Shown: positions 32,024 to 41,313 of the stretch, piece after piece
Numbering within the stretch: the first letter of the stretch is position 1
Layout of the letters: every line of letters starts with the position of its first letter
The notes under the pieces: model-generated
Told to the model about the DNA's origin: nothing
Database searches by the model: none
The model's input: only the letters and a program-made list of their open reading frames with translations
Made by a program: the position numbers and the translations under genes
DNA from: Hymenobacter translucens
GTDB taxonomy: Bacteria; Bacteroidota; Bacteroidia; Cytophagales; Hymenobacteraceae
Direction: 5' to 3'
DNA length: 64,000 nucleotides
Assembly: GCF_020685205.1 (NCBI RefSeq)
Contig: NZ_JAJERB010000001.1
Coordinates: 744,001 to 808,000, forward strand

Positions 32024-33976
32024 TTACCCCAGCCGCCCATCCGCCGCGTAGCGCAGCTCCCCGGAATCCACCAGCTCCCGGAGCAGCTCGGTAACGGTTG
32101 TAGCCTCGCCGGGGGCAAAACGGGTCAGCACTTCCCGGGGAGTTTGCGGTGTTGCCTTTACGAGCTCCAGGAGCCGGGTACGCAGCTCCACCGGCGGGGC
32201 AGCCTGCCGGGCTTTCTTCTGGGCCAGGCAGTAGTCGCACACCTTGCAGGGCGGCGCGTCCAGCTCCCCGAAGTACTCCAGCAGCATCTGTTGCCGACAC
32301 CGCCCGCCGTGGGCGTAGCGAATCACGGCTTCCGTTTTCTGCTCGGCCAGCTCCCGACCCAGGCGCAGGCGCTTCTGGTCGAGGGGCAGCTTGTCGGCAT
32401 CGAAGCGGGGCGTGGTAAACAGGGCCTGGGGCGAGTCGTGGCGGGGTTGAAAGAGGATGATGCCGGAGCGGTGCAGAAACAGCAGCATCTTGCGCACGTC
32501 GGCCACGCTCAGGCGCAGGTGCTGGGCCAGGCTGTTCTCGGATATCTTCTGAAACCCGGTGAAGATTTCGCCCCCGTTCAGCCGCAGCAGGGACTTAATG
32601 AGCTTGTCGTGCTGCTCATTGGCGACCTGGAACCGGTACAGGTCGCGGTGGTCGATGGGAATATGGACCCGGGCCGGGGTGTTGACCGCCTCGTTGAGCT
32701 GCACGAAGCCTTCCCGCTCCAGCACCCGCAGGCTGTTGTGCACTTCCAGGGCCTTGAGACGGTAGGTTTCGGCGAACTGCTGCAGATCGAAGTCGAAGGC
32801 CACCAGTTCCCCTCCGCCCACCGCCGTGCGCGAGTAGTTGGCCAGGGCCTGGTACACGCGCCGAACCGTGTCGATGGGCGGGTGGGCCTGTACGGTACGC
32901 CGGCGCAGCTCGTCGGCATCATTGGGCCCGCTCAGCAGCACGGCAAAGGCGTACTTCTCATCCCGCCCGGCCCGGCCCGCTTCCTGGTAGTAGGCTTCCA
33001 GGTTGTCGGGCGCGTCGAGGTGCACGACCAGGCGCACGTCGGGCTTGTCGATGCCCATTCCGAAGGCATTGGTGGCGACAATGATGCGGGTGCGGTCCTG
33101 CATCCAGTTCTGCTGGGTGCGGTGGCGCAGCTCGGCGGGCAGACCCGCATGGTAGGCGGCGGCCGGCACCTGGTGTTGCTGTAGAAACGCGGCGGCTTCC
33201 TCGGTCTGCCGCCGGGTGCGGGCGTACACGATGCTGGTCTTGTCGGCGCCCACGCCCCGCACCACCTGCAGCAGGCGCTGGAGCTTGTCCTCCGTAGCCG
33301 ATACCGAGTACGACAGGTTGGGCCGGGCAAAGCTCTGCTGAAAAACCCGATGGTTTTCGCCAAACTTCAGCTTGGTTACAATGTCCTGCTTTACCTGCCC
33401 CGTGGCTGTGGCCGTCAGGGCCACCACCGGCACGCTGGGCAGCAGCTCGCGCAGCTCGGCAATCTGCAGGTAGGGCGGGCGGAAGTCGTAGCCCCACTGC
33501 GACAGGCAGTGCGCCTCATCCACGGCCAGCAGGTTCACTTTCATCTTGGCCACGCGCACCCGGAAAAGATCCGTCAGCAGCCGCTCCGGCGAGACGTACA
33601 GGAACTTTACCGGGCCGTACACGCAGTTGTCGAGGGTCTGGTCGATTTCCTGGTGACTCATGCCCGCGTACACCGCCTCCGCCTTGACGCCCTTGCTGCG
33701 CAGGCGCTCTACCTGATCTTTCATCAGGGCAATCAGCGGCGACACGACCACGCAGATGCCGGGCCGGGCCAAAGCCGGTACCTGAAAGCAGATCGACTTG
33801 CCCCCGCCGGTGGGCAGCAAGGCCAGCGTGTCCTGCCCGGCCAGCACCGACCGGATAATGTCTTCCTGCAGGGGCCGGAACGCGCCGTGGCCCCAGGTCT
33901 GACTAAGAACGTGCAGAATGTCGTCGGTGGGCTGCTCGGGCAAAACAGGAGGGTGAGGTGAGACACGAAGGTACAA
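32024..33976 (-). CDS. recQ: RecQ-family ATP-dependent DNA helicase
   Basis: About 650 residues. Walker A LLPTGGGKS (about 54-61), DEAH box VDEAHCLSQWGYDFRP (about 152), helicase motifs IVYARTRRQTEEAA, ATNAFGMGIDKPDVR and QEAGRAGRD. RecQ zinc region GGRCRQQMLLEYFG .. PPCKVCDYC about 570-600, a winged-helix RQC part before it; no obvious HRDC. 3'-5' helicase acting with topoisomerase III in recombination repair. The start given is a TTG; a TTG at 33943 is equally possible, since no ATG lies upstream of the first motif. Confidence 0.95.
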   Translation of the reverse strand: MYLRVSPHPPVLPEQPTDDILHVLSQTWGHGAFRPLQEDIIRSVLAGQDTLALLPTGGGKSICFQVPALARPGICVVVSPLIALMKDQVERLRSKGVKAEAVYAGMSHQEIDQTLDNCVYGPVKFLYVSPERLLTDLFRVRVAKMKVNLLAVDEAHCLSQWGYDFRPPYLQIAELRELLPSVPVVALTATATGQVKQDIVTKLKFGENHRVFQQSFARPNLSYSVSATEDKLQRLLQVVRGVGADKTSIVYARTRRQTEEAAAFLQQHQVPAAAYHAGLPAELRHRTQQNWMQDRTRIIVATNAFGMGIDKPDVRLVVHLDAPDNLEAYYQEAGRAGRDEKYAFAVLLSGPNDADELRRRTVQAHPPIDTVRRVYQALANYSRTAVGGGELVAFDFDLQQFAETYRLKALEVHNSLRVLEREGFVQLNEAVNTPARVHIPIDHRDLYRFQVANEQHDKLIKSLLRLNGGEIFTGFQKISENSLAQHLRLSVADVRKMLLFLHRSGIILFQPRHDSPQALFTTPRFDADKLPLDQKRLRLGRELAEQKTEAVIRYAHGGRCRQQMLLEYFGELDAPPCKVCDYCLAQKKARQAAPPVELRTRLLELVKATPQTPREVLTRFAPGEATTVTELLRELVDSGELRYAADGRLG

Positions 33977-34176
33977 AGCGGGCTGAGCCTTTGTCCGCCC
34001 TGCCCCGGCTCAACGGGCAAAACCGGTGGGCTGATTCTTCGGCAGCCCGGCATTCGTCGCGGGCGCGGTTAAACGCTTTGGCGTGGATGTTGTCTATCCG
34101 GTCAAAGCAAGGCTTCGGTTCGGCCCAATTGCTGGAACTTCCTTTTGCTACTAGCTACCCTATGCAAATTCAACCC

Positions 34177-34683
34177 ATGAAAAAGAACCTCATCCTGCTG
34201 GCCGCCTTTCTTCTGACCGGCGGCGCCGCAACGGCCCAGACGCAAGCCACCCAATCAGCCAATGACGGCCAGGGACAGATGGAACGCGCCGGCCAGACTC
34301 CCGACGAACGGGCAGCCCGCCAAACCGAGCGTCTCAGCAAGGAGCTTGGCCTCACGGCCGACCAGTCGACCCGCATCCGCCAGATCCTGCTGAGCCGGGA
34401 ACAGGAAATGCAGGCGATGCGCGGCAAGCGCGAGGCCGGTACCGACCGCCAGGCGCTTGGTCAGGAAATGAAAGCCAGCCGTGCCAGGTACGACGCGCAG
34501 TTTAAAGAAGTCCTGACCGCCGAGCAGTACACCCGCTTCACCCAGCTAAAGCACCAGCGCATGGAGCGCGGTGGGCCAAAAGTCCGGGCCTACGGTCAGC
34601 TGCAAGCCGATTCTGCCAAAGTAGTGAAGCAGGAAGTGAAAGCCCGCAGCAAGTCCACCAAGACGAAGATTAAAACCAAGTAG
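34177..34683 (+). CDS. Periplasmic Spy/LTXXQ-like stress protein
   Basis: 168 residues from ATG 34177. Signal peptide MKKNLILLAAFLLTGGAATAQ. The helical body has two LTxxQ-type motifs (LGLTADQSTRIRQIL and VLTAEQYTRFTQL), as in Spy/CpxP/DUF4890 proteins that act as periplasmic chaperones. Ends in a Lys-rich tail (RSKSTKTKIKTK). Divergent from recQ; own terminator follows. Confidence 0.75.
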   Translation: MKKNLILLAAFLLTGGAATAQTQATQSANDGQGQMERAGQTPDERAARQTERLSKELGLTADQSTRIRQILLSREQEMQAMRGKREAGTDRQALGQEMKASRARYDAQFKEVLTAEQYTRFTQLKHQRMERGGPKVRAYGQLQADSAKVVKQEVKARSKSTKTKIKTK

Positions 34684-34701
34684 CCGCGTCGGCTAATCCC
34701 C

Positions 34702-34735
34702 AAAAAGCCCTGGTCAACAAACCGGGGCTTTTTTG
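34702..34735 (+). terminator. Terminator after Spy-like gene
   Basis: AAAAAGCCCTGG / CCGGGGCTTTTT stem with a T run. Confidence 0.85.
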
Positions 34736-34787
34736 TGCGTACACTGCAAATGAAACCTTCCGGCGCGGCTGTTTCCCGACAGCAAAC

Positions 34788-34820
34788 AAAAAAGCCCGGG
34801 TCCAACTGGACTCGGGCTTT
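34788..34820 (-). terminator. Terminator of annealing-protein-like gene
   Basis: AAAGCCCGGGTCCA / TGGACTCGGGCTTT hairpin; on the minus strand followed by TTTTTTG. Confidence 0.85.
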
Positions 34821-34841
34821 CACTTGTACGCTTGGGCTGGC

Positions 34842-35636
34842 TTAGGCAGCAGCCGACTCCCCGTTCTCCCGGTCTTCGATGGCCTTGCGGAGCTTGGCGA
34901 CGGCCTGGTTGGCACGCTCTTCATCGAGGCGGTTGATGTTCAGGAGCATTTTCGTTTTCTCCTGACGGGTAATCACCGGGTGGTTGAGCAGACGGATGAT
35001 TTCCTCCTTCTGCGCCGCCGTGGCGTAGGCTACTGAAGGCGCTTCGGCAGCAATCGGCTCAGCGGGAACCGCTTTCATCGGAGCCGGAGCTGCTGCTTCC
35101 ACTACTGAAGCAGACGGCGCAGCCTTCGCATCGGCCATATTGCCACCGTACTCCATTTCTTCAGCCGGCGTGGGCTCGTAGCCCGCCGCGCGGATAATCC
35201 AGGCCAGGATGTTGCGGTAGGCTTTACCGATAGCCCGGGTCTGGGCCATGCTGGCAATGGCAAACTCCTGGTAGAACTTCTTGCCCTGCTCTTTATTCGA
35301 GCAGATAGCGAAGCCCGCGCCTACCGTCTGCTGCGACCGAAGGTCGAACAGCGTAACTTTGGCCTGATATTTCAGCTCCTGGTCAGTGCTCATGTTGATG
35401 ACGTGGTCCACGATGGGCACAATGCCCAGGCGGGAGCCGGCGTACTGCCAGCCTTCCACGTTCACAAACTCTTTGCCCTGAACCGAAGTCGTGAGCTTGT
35501 TTTCTTTAATGAACTTCGCCAGGTCTTTGGCCAAGTCCAGCGTCTCATCGGAGCGCGCGATATCGTAGCTCTCGACCTTGTTCTTACGAACCTGATCCTT
35601 GGTATTCTTGGTTACTTCGTTGATGGCGTCTTTCAT
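34842..35636 (-). CDS. Phage-type single-strand annealing-like protein (unnamed)
   Basis: 264 residues from ATG 35636 (a TTG at 35648 also opens the frame). Core at about 50-161: GKEFVNVEGWQYAGSRLGI, YQAKVTLFDLR, AGFAICSN, SMAQTRAIGKAYRNILAWI and AGYEPTPAEEM. This order, especially the SMAQTRA-x-K-x-R and TPAEEM blocks, is what I know from unnamed phage and mobile-element proteins near recombination genes, possibly related to ERF/RecT-type annealing proteins. A Pro/Ala-rich linker (165-210) leads to a helical C-terminal tail. Yet here it stands alone among core genes with its own terminator. Role inferred only. Confidence 0.5.
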   Translation of the reverse strand: MKDAINEVTKNTKDQVRKNKVESYDIARSDETLDLAKDLAKFIKENKLTTSVQGKEFVNVEGWQYAGSRLGIVPIVDHVINMSTDQELKYQAKVTLFDLRSQQTVGAGFAICSNKEQGKKFYQEFAIASMAQTRAIGKAYRNILAWIIRAAGYEPTPAEEMEYGGNMADAKAAPSASVVEAAAPAPMKAVPAEPIAAEAPSVAYATAAQKEEIIRLLNHPVITRQEKTKMLLNINRLDEERANQAVAKLRKAIEDRENGESAAA

Positions 35637-35977
35637 GATGTCCTGCAATACGTTTTGTTGTTCTTATACCTAACCAAATGCCCTCTGGAAAGGTGCAAAA
35701 CAGGGGGCTTTTTTCTGAAAATTTTCCCTCTGACCTACAGCAAGTTACACAGCATTTTCCTAATTTTATTAGTCGACCAATATTTTTAGTCTTTGTTGAC
35801 TGACTTTTTACCTGAAACGTCGTCCAAACTGCTTGGTTGCCGGGTACTTTCAGGCATGCGCAGCGGGCGCGGTGCGGGCTTGATCGTTGGGAGAATACCG
35901 GCAAAGCAAAAAGAGCACCCGGAAACGGTCCGGGTGCTCTTTGCTGTACTTTCCGGCTGGGCGCCGGGTAAGAGGAT
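35637..35977. other. AT-rich intergenic region
   Basis: 341 bp upstream of the annealing-like gene and downstream of lolD. Holds the lolD terminator at 35910-35942 and a notably AT-rich stretch (35690-35800) likely to contain the promoter of the annealing-like gene; no gene seen. Confidence 0.5.
35910..35942 (-). terminator. Terminator of lolD-like gene
   Basis: AAAGAGCACCCGG / CCGGGTGCTCTTT stem; T run on the minus strand, 35 bp after the stop. Confidence 0.85.
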
Positions 35978-36631
35978 TTACTCTGAAATGTGCCCGTCGC
36001 GCATTACGATTTTCCGGTCGGCCATTTCAGCCAGCTGGTCGTTGTGCGTTACGATGACAAAGGTCTGACCCAGTTCTTTGCGCAGCAGAAAGAAGATCTG
36101 GTGCAGTTCCTGGGCGTTCTTCGAGTCGAGGTTGCCGGAAGGCTCGTCGGCAAAGATGATTTCCGGGGAGTTGATCAGGGCCCGGGCAACGGCCGTGCGC
36201 TGCTGCTCCCCACCCGACATTTCCGAAGGCTTGTGGTCGGCGCGGCGCTCCAGGTTGAGCATGCCCAGCAACTCACGGGCCCGGACGCGGGTTTCCTTTT
36301 CCGAGCGGCCGGCCAGGTAAGCCGGCAGACACACGTTTTCGAGGGCCGTAAACTCGGGCAGCAGGTTGTGAAACTGGAAGATGAACCCGATGTGGCGGTT
36401 ACGAAACTTGGCCAGCGCCGACCGGCCCAAAGAACTCACGGAGGTACCATCAAACAGCACCTCGCCCGAATCCGGATTGTCGAGCGTACCCAGAATGTGC
36501 AGCAAGGTGCTTTTGCCAGCCCCCGATGAGCCGACGATGGACACGATTTCCGACTTTTCTATCGTCAGGTCGATGCCCTTCAGCACTTCGAGCGTATTAT
36601 AACTCTTGCGAACGTTGATGGCCTGCAGCAA
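35978..36631 (-). CDS. lolD: LolD/MacB-type ABC transporter ATP-binding protein
   Basis: 217 residues. Walker [10 protein letters not shown] (34-42), Q-loop [16 protein letters not shown], signature [15 protein letters not shown], Walker [14 protein letters not shown]-loop VIVTHND. Sequence and length fit LolD, which powers lipoprotein release from the inner membrane, or the related FtsE/MacB ATPases. No permease gene is adjacent; LolCE would be elsewhere. Start appears to be TTG at 36631. Confidence 0.85.
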   Translation of the reverse strand: MLQAINVRKSYNTLEVLKGIDLTIEKSEIVSIVGSSGAGKSTLLHILGTLDNPDSGEVLFDGTSVSSLGRSALAKFRNRHIGFIFQFHNLLPEFTALENVCLPAYLAGRSEKETRVRARELLGMLNLERRADHKPSEMSGGEQQRTAVARALINSPEIIFADEPSGNLDSKNAQELHQIFFLLRKELGQTFVIVTHNDQLAEMADRKIVMRDGHISE

Positions 36632-36841
36632 AGGAAAGCGGGGTTGAAAGCGGAATTAAAAGCGGAAACCGGAATAGCAAAGCTACGCAATGTCAAACGT
36701 TGTCGGTCTACGGTCTCCGATACGAAAGTAACGCGAATTCCGGAAGCAGCGCCGAGCTTCCTTTCGGGTCGGCGGCTGAAGCCTACCCGGGAATTTCTAA
36801 CTAGTACCGGATTCCGCCCGCTCTGGTTTTTATCTGCCTAT

Positions 36842-37960
36842 ATGCTCGTTCTGTCTTCTCCTAGGCTCTACCGCTGGCTGCTGCCCATGCTGCCGGTAGC
36901 CCTGCTGGCGGCTCTCTGGTGGTGGCCCCGGTTTCCGCCCCCGGTCCTGCCCTCTCACTCCCGGGCCGCACCGGTTGGGGCGCTGCGAGATGACCGGCGG
37001 CTGCGGGGGGTGAGCTGGGTAGGCGGCGACTCGGTTACCGAAGCCGAGCTACGACCTTTGCTGCGAAGCCACGTGACCTGGATTGCCCAGATGCCTTTTG
37101 GCTGGCAGCGCGGAGCCTCGTCCCCGGCTATTTCCTTTCGCAGCGGTCCGGTCCGGAGGCGGCGGGGCCTGTGGGGCGAAACCGATGCCGGCCTCCGGCA
37201 CACCGCCGCGCTGGCCCGGCGGCACGGAATCCGGACCATGCTCAAGCCCCACCTGTGGGTGAGCGGGGACGGGCGCTGGCCCGGCGACGTGCAGATGAAA
37301 TCGGCCGAGGACTGGAAACTGTGGTTTGCCAGCTACTCCGCTTTTATTCTGAACTACGCCCGCCTGGCCGAAGCCAGCCACATGGATGCTTTCTGCATTG
37401 GAACTGAGCTGCTGCATCCTGCCACCGAACACGAGGCGGAGTGGCGGGAGCTGATCCGGCAGGTCCGGCTGGAATACCACGGTCCGCTTACCTACGCGGC
37501 CAACTGGAGCGGGGAGTTCGAGCAGGTGAAGTTCTGGGATGCCCTCGACTTTATCGGCGTGCAGGCCTATTTCCCGCTCAGTAAGGGACCCCGGCCGCAA
37601 ACCAAAGAACTGCTGGCCAGCTGGCAGGAGCCGCTCCGGCGCATCCGGGCGGTGCAGCGGCGTTATGGCAAGCCGGTCATCTTTACCGAAGCCGGCTACA
37701 AAACCACCCCGGATGCCGCCATCGAGCCCTGGCTCTGGCCCGACCGGCAGGCTGTGTTCACCGAAACGGACGAGGCAACCCAGGCCCGGTGCTATGAAGC
37801 GTTGTTTGCCACGTTCTGGCCACAGAAGTGGTTTAAGGGCGTTTTTATCTGGAAGTGGTACCCGGGCCTGCAGCCCGACGGCCCCGCCCGGCGCCACCTC
37901 GACTTTACCCCTCAGCACAAGGAAGCCGAGCAGATTATGGGGCGGTGGTACAAACGCTGA
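36842..37960 (+). CDS. GH113-like glycoside hydrolase
   Basis: 372 residues from ATG 36842, the start of an N-terminal membrane anchor (about 10-28, RWLLPMLPVALLAALWWW); the frame is open to 36644 but without need. TIM-barrel body: GVSWVGGDSVTEAEL, LKPHLWVSGDG, CIGTELLHPA (acid/base Glu189), VIFTEAGYKTTP (nucleophile Glu283), FIWKWYPG. These match GH113 beta-mannanase-like enzymes of Bacteroidota. Probably periplasmic, tethered to the inner membrane. Confidence 0.78.
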   Translation: MLVLSSPRLYRWLLPMLPVALLAALWWWPRFPPPVLPSHSRAAPVGALRDDRRLRGVSWVGGDSVTEAELRPLLRSHVTWIAQMPFGWQRGASSPAISFRSGPVRRRRGLWGETDAGLRHTAALARRHGIRTMLKPHLWVSGDGRWPGDVQMKSAEDWKLWFASYSAFILNYARLAEASHMDAFCIGTELLHPATEHEAEWRELIRQVRLEYHGPLTYAANWSGEFEQVKFWDALDFIGVQAYFPLSKGPRPQTKELLASWQEPLRRIRAVQRRYGKPVIFTEAGYKTTPDAAIEPWLWPDRQAVFTETDEATQARCYEALFATFWPQKWFKGVFIWKWYPGLQPDGPARRHLDFTPQHKEAEQIMGRWYKR

Positions 37961-38029
37961 TTCTTAGGCTGAAGCGCTATACATGCGCTGCTATCACATG
38001 ATTATGTGGCATTAAAACAAGAAATAATA

Positions 38030-38059
38030 TTGCTTTAGTAAATTCAGCTGGTACCTTTG
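38030..38059 (+). promoter_or_regulatory. Promoter of sucC
   Basis: TTG 38030-38032, 19-bp spacer, TACCTTTG 38052-38059; about 95 bases of leader before the start codon. Confidence 0.65.
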
Positions 38060-38161
38060 CACTGTGCAATCCGGATAAAACGAATGTTCAAATGGGCCGC
38101 GCCGCTTTTTTCCATACTTTCGTGACCCATAACCCACCCCGTAACATCTTCTTAACGGACC

Positions 38162-39370
38162 ATGAACATTCACGAGTATCAGGGTAAAGAAATCCTCAAA
38201 AGCTACGGTGTACGCGTGCAGGAAGGCATTGTCGCCAACACGCCCGAAGAAGCCGTGGCGGCTGCACAAAAGCTTACCGAGCAAACCGGCACCAGCTGGC
38301 ACGTTATCAAGGCCCAGATCCATGCTGGCGGCCGCGGTAAAGGGGGCGGGGTAAAGCTGGCCAAAAACCTGGAGCAGGTGAAGGACATTGCTTCCCAGAT
38401 CATCGGGATGCAGCTCGTCACCAAGCAGACCGGCGCCGAAGGCCGCAAGGTTCATAAAGTGCTGATTGCCCAGGATGTGTATTATCCTGGCGCCGCGGAG
38501 CCAAAGGAGTACTACATGAGCGTGCTGCTGGACCGGCAGACCGGCAAAAACGTCATCATCTACACCACCGAGGGCGGCATGGACATCGAGGAGGTGGCCG
38601 AGCAGCATCCCGAGAAGATTCACCACGAGCACGTCGACCCCCGCGTTGGTCTGCAGGGATTCCAGGCTCGCAAGATTGCCTTCAACCTCGGCCTTTCGGG
38701 CGACGCCTTCAAGGAGATGGTGAAATTCGTGACGGCGCTCTACAAGGCCTACGACGAAACGGACTCGGCCATGTTCGAAATCAACCCCGTGTTGAAGACG
38801 TCGGACAACAAGATTCTGGCCGTTGATGCCAAGGTTACGCTTGATGACAATGCCCTTTACCGCCATAAGGACTTTGCTGGCCTGCGCGACACGAACGAAG
38901 AAGACCCGCTGGAAGTAGAAGCCTCGGAGTCCAACCTTAACTATGTAAAGCTCGACGGCAACGTCGGCTGCATGGTGAACGGGGCCGGCCTGGCCATGGC
39001 TACGATGGACATCATCAAGCTCTCGGGCGGGGAACCGGCTAACTTCCTCGACGTAGGGGGTGGGGCCAATGCCCAGACCGTGGAAGCCGGCTTCCGCATT
39101 ATCCTGAAGGATCCGAACGTCAAAGCTATCCTGATCAACATCTTCGGTGGCATCGTGCGGTGTGACCGGGTAGCCAACGGCGTAGTGGAAGCCTACAAAA
39201 ACATTGGCGACATCCGGGTGCCGATTATCGTGCGCCTGCAGGGTACCAACGCCGAGGAAGGCGCCCGCATCATCGATGAGTCGGGTCTGAAAGTATTCTC
39301 TGCCGTACTCCTGAAAGATGCCGCTCAAAAAGTAAAAGAAGTACTGGCTGGCCAAGCCAGCCAGGCATAA
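38162..39370 (+). CDS. sucC: Succinyl-CoA synthetase (ADP-forming) beta subunit
   Basis: 402 residues, full length. ATP-grasp domain opens [36 protein letters not shown] carries nucleotide-binding residues; [11 protein letters not shown] and [14 protein letters not shown] bind metal; C-terminal CoA-ligase domain has [13 protein letters not shown] and [13 protein letters not shown] cycle step making ATP and succinate. The alpha subunit gene sucD is not adjacent, as is usual in Bacteroidota. Own promoter and terminator. Confidence 0.97.
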   Translation: MNIHEYQGKEILKSYGVRVQEGIVANTPEEAVAAAQKLTEQTGTSWHVIKAQIHAGGRGKGGGVKLAKNLEQVKDIASQIIGMQLVTKQTGAEGRKVHKVLIAQDVYYPGAAEPKEYYMSVLLDRQTGKNVIIYTTEGGMDIEEVAEQHPEKIHHEHVDPRVGLQGFQARKIAFNLGLSGDAFKEMVKFVTALYKAYDETDSAMFEINPVLKTSDNKILAVDAKVTLDDNALYRHKDFAGLRDTNEEDPLEVEASESNLNYVKLDGNVGCMVNGAGLAMATMDIIKLSGGEPANFLDVGGGANAQTVEAGFRIILKDPNVKAILINIFGGIVRCDRVANGVVEAYKNIGDIRVPIIVRLQGTNAEEGARIIDESGLKVFSAVLLKDAAQKVKEVLAGQASQA

Positions 39371-39389
39371 CGCCAGGCAGCTCCTCTAA

Positions 39390-39420
39390 AAAAGCCCGCC
39401 TGGAACTCCGGCGGGCTTTT
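39390..39420 (+). terminator. Terminator of sucC
   Basis: AAAAGCCCGCC / GGCGGGCTTTT hairpin followed by T. Confidence 0.88.
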
Positions 39421-39483
39421 TCATGTCCCCGCTTCAACCTTTAGCCCTCCGTTACGTTCATACTTGCCAAATCAAACTTGCTT

Positions 39484-40356
39484 ATGGTAAAGACGTTGAC
39501 AGCATTTATTTTGTGTTTGGGCATTGGAGGAGGACAGCTGGCTAACGCACAAAGTTCTACTGTGGGCGGTGAAGTTTTACCCTTCACAACCCAGCTTGAT
39601 CCCGCAATTCCTGCTTTTCAGTACGGTACCGCCGATGATGAGTACCTGACCAGGCTTCGTGACCTCTATGGCCTGGAAGACGTGGTGGCCGGCCGCCAAA
39701 CCGACTACGACAAGGTCCGTGCCCTGTGCGTATGGGTTCACAACCGCTGGGAGCACGACGGGCACAGCCAGGCGCGTAACCTGGACCCCATCTCCATCCT
39801 GAAGGAGGCCGCCCTCGGCAAGCAGTTTCAGTGCATCGAGTACAGCACGGTCCTGACCGGAGCCCTGTCGTCCATCGGCATTCCGGCCCGCACGGTGTAC
39901 CTGAAAACGGCTGATGTGGAAACCCGACGCTCGGGGGCTTCGCACGTGGTCACGGAAGCCTGGCTCCGTGACCAGCAGAAATGGGTGCTGGTAGATGCTC
40001 AGTGGGACATTATTCCCACCCTCCGCAACACTCCGCTCAGCGCCGTTGAGCTGCAGAAGGTACTGGCCACCAACGAGCCTGACCTGCAGTTCGCAACCTC
40101 TACCGGTGCCAAAGGCAACTACTACTTCAAGTGGCTGAAGCCCTACCTCTACTACTTTGATACCCGCCTCGACCAACGCTTCGGAGTTAATGCGGCCCCC
40201 AGCTCCCTGATGCTGGTTCCGGAGGGAGCTCCCAAACCGCGGATATTTCAGCGGACCGCCAAAATCACCCGGATGCGCTATACCAACTCTGTTTCTACCT
40301 TCTACAGTGCCCCGGATGTGGTGCTGCTGAGCCTGGATCCCACCTCCCAGCGCTAA
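39484..40356 (+). CDS. Secreted transglutaminase-like protein
   Basis: 290 residues from ATG 39484. Signal peptide MVKTLTAFILCLGIGGGQ cut near ANAQ. Transglutaminase/protease-like triad: QCIEYS (Cys117), SHVVTEAWL (His154) and VLVDAQWD (Asp about 172). Such domains in Bacteroidota act as periplasmic peptidases or ligases; substrate unknown. Followed by a bidirectional terminator. Confidence 0.82.
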   Translation: MVKTLTAFILCLGIGGGQLANAQSSTVGGEVLPFTTQLDPAIPAFQYGTADDEYLTRLRDLYGLEDVVAGRQTDYDKVRALCVWVHNRWEHDGHSQARNLDPISILKEAALGKQFQCIEYSTVLTGALSSIGIPARTVYLKTADVETRRSGASHVVTEAWLRDQQKWVLVDAQWDIIPTLRNTPLSAVELQKVLATNEPDLQFATSTGAKGNYYFKWLKPYLYYFDTRLDQRFGVNAAPSSLMLVPEGAPKPRIFQRTAKITRMRYTNSVSTFYSAPDVVLLSLDPTSQR

Positions 40357-40371
40357 AAGGTTGAAAACATG

Positions 40372-40411
40372 AAAAAGCCCGCCTCCTGAATCAGGAAGCG
40401 GGCTTTTTTTC
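40372..40411. terminator. Bidirectional terminator
   Basis: AAAAAGCCCGC .. GCGGGCTTTTT with inner CTCCTGA/TCAGGA; serves the transglutaminase-like gene (+) and second ohr (-). Confidence 0.88.
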
Positions 40412-40425
40412 TGTTCATAGCACTC

Positions 40426-40869
40426 TTACTTGGCGTCGACGGGAGCATCCTGCCCGGCTACTTTCAGCTCTACTTCCATATTGCCGCGCGTCCCGACAGA
40501 GTACGGACAGATCTGGTGGGCTTCGTTTACCATGGCAAGGGCTTTCTGCTGGTCCACTCCTTTCAGGTCAACGTTGAGCACGGCGCTCAGGCCGTAGGCC
40601 TCTCCGTCCTGAAAAAGCGTCACGGAGCACTGCACGGTGCTGGCCGGGTCAAGGCGCTCCTTCTGCCGACCGGCTACTACAATCAGGGCCTGCTGAAAGC
40701 AGGACGCATAACCGGCAGCAAACAGCTGCTCCGGATTAGTAGCGCCCTTCTTTCCGCCCAGTCCTTCCGGCACCGACATATCCATATCAATCACCGCATC
40801 AGCTGAGCGAACGTGGCCGCTGCGGCCACCGGTGGCCGTGGCATCGGCCGTGTACAATGTCTTTTTCAT
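40426..40869 (-). CDS. Second Ohr/OsmC-family peroxiredoxin
   Basis: 147 residues. Same landmarks as the first Ohr: GGRSGHVRS, GATNPEQLFAAGYASCFQQAL (peroxidatic Cys) and HQICPYSVGTRGN (resolving Cys). No MarR regulator is adjacent. The two paralogs differ enough to be an old duplication. Located just left of the tRNA-Arg integration site, so it marks the last chromosomal gene before the island. Confidence 0.93.
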   Translation of the reverse strand: MKKTLYTADATATGGRSGHVRSADAVIDMDMSVPEGLGGKKGATNPEQLFAAGYASCFQQALIVVAGRQKERLDPASTVQCSVTLFQDGEAYGLSAVLNVDLKGVDQQKALAMVNEAHQICPYSVGTRGNMEVELKVAGQDAPVDAK

Positions 40870-41043
40870 CGAGGTATTTTGGTTGGGTTGGCAGATAAAC
40901 TGGTTTGGTAGGTTTAACTCACTACTACGCTTTTTGGTTATGTCTGCCGAGGCATCTGACTGGCAGTGCGCACGTTGCTGTAGCCAGAAAACGCAACCCC
41001 AGCTTAAACAGCCGCTTCAGACCGGTTAAAACCACTTCCTGGG

Positions 41044-41075
41044 TTTGGTAGGCCGTAGTTTTCTCTCTACTTTTG
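41044..41075 (+). promoter_or_regulatory. Promoter of tRNA-Arg
   Basis: TTTG 41044-41047, 20-bp spacer, TACTTTTG 41068-41075, 18 bp before the tRNA. Confidence 0.65.
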
Positions 41076-41093
41076 CCCCTGATACAGACTTCT

Positions 41094-41165
41094 GGTCGCG
41101 TCGTACAACGGATAGTATAAGAGTCTCCGAAGCTCTTGATCCAGGTTCGATTCCTGGCGCGACCA
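41094..41165 (+). tRNA. tRNA-Arg(CCG)
   Basis: Cloverleaf: acceptor GGTCGCG/CGCGACC, D arm GTAC/GTAT, anticodon stem AGAGT/GCTCT with loop CTCCGAA (anticodon CCG, codon CGG), T arm CCAGG-TTCGATT-CCTGG, discriminator A. CCA not encoded. Its last 14 bases are part of the att core of the integrated element. Confidence 0.94.
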
Positions 41166-41167
41166 CT
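41152..41167 (+). repeat. att core, left copy (in tRNA-Arg)
   Basis: TCCTGGCGCGACCACT, identical over 16 bp to 50917-50932. Covers the end of the T arm and acceptor stem of tRNA-Arg plus two bases. Confidence 0.88.
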
Positions 41168-41169
41168 AA

Positions 41170-41220
41170 CAACCCAATCAATACGCTGATAATCAGCATG
41201 TTGATTGGGTTGTTTTTTTT
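41170..41220 (+). terminator. Element-encoded replacement terminator for tRNA-Arg
   Basis: Stem CAACCCAATCAA / TTGATTGGGTTG with an inner GCTGAT/ATCAGC helix and eight T. Starts two bases after the att core, so the element restores tRNA termination on insertion. Confidence 0.85.
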
Positions 41221-41222
41221 AT

Positions 41223-41242
41223 ACGGGACACCTTACGGGACA
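41223..41242 (+). repeat. Left arm-type repeats ACGGGACA x2
   Basis: ACGGGACA at 41223-41230 and 41235-41242, 12-bp period. The same pair in the same orientation is at 50781-50801. Likely integrase arm sites. Confidence 0.6.
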
Positions 41243-41313
41243 TTACTTACTTAATGCCCTTTTTGCTCCTGATTATGCCTGTTTCAGCAGGTGACTCCCT
41301 TATATTGGTTGCT

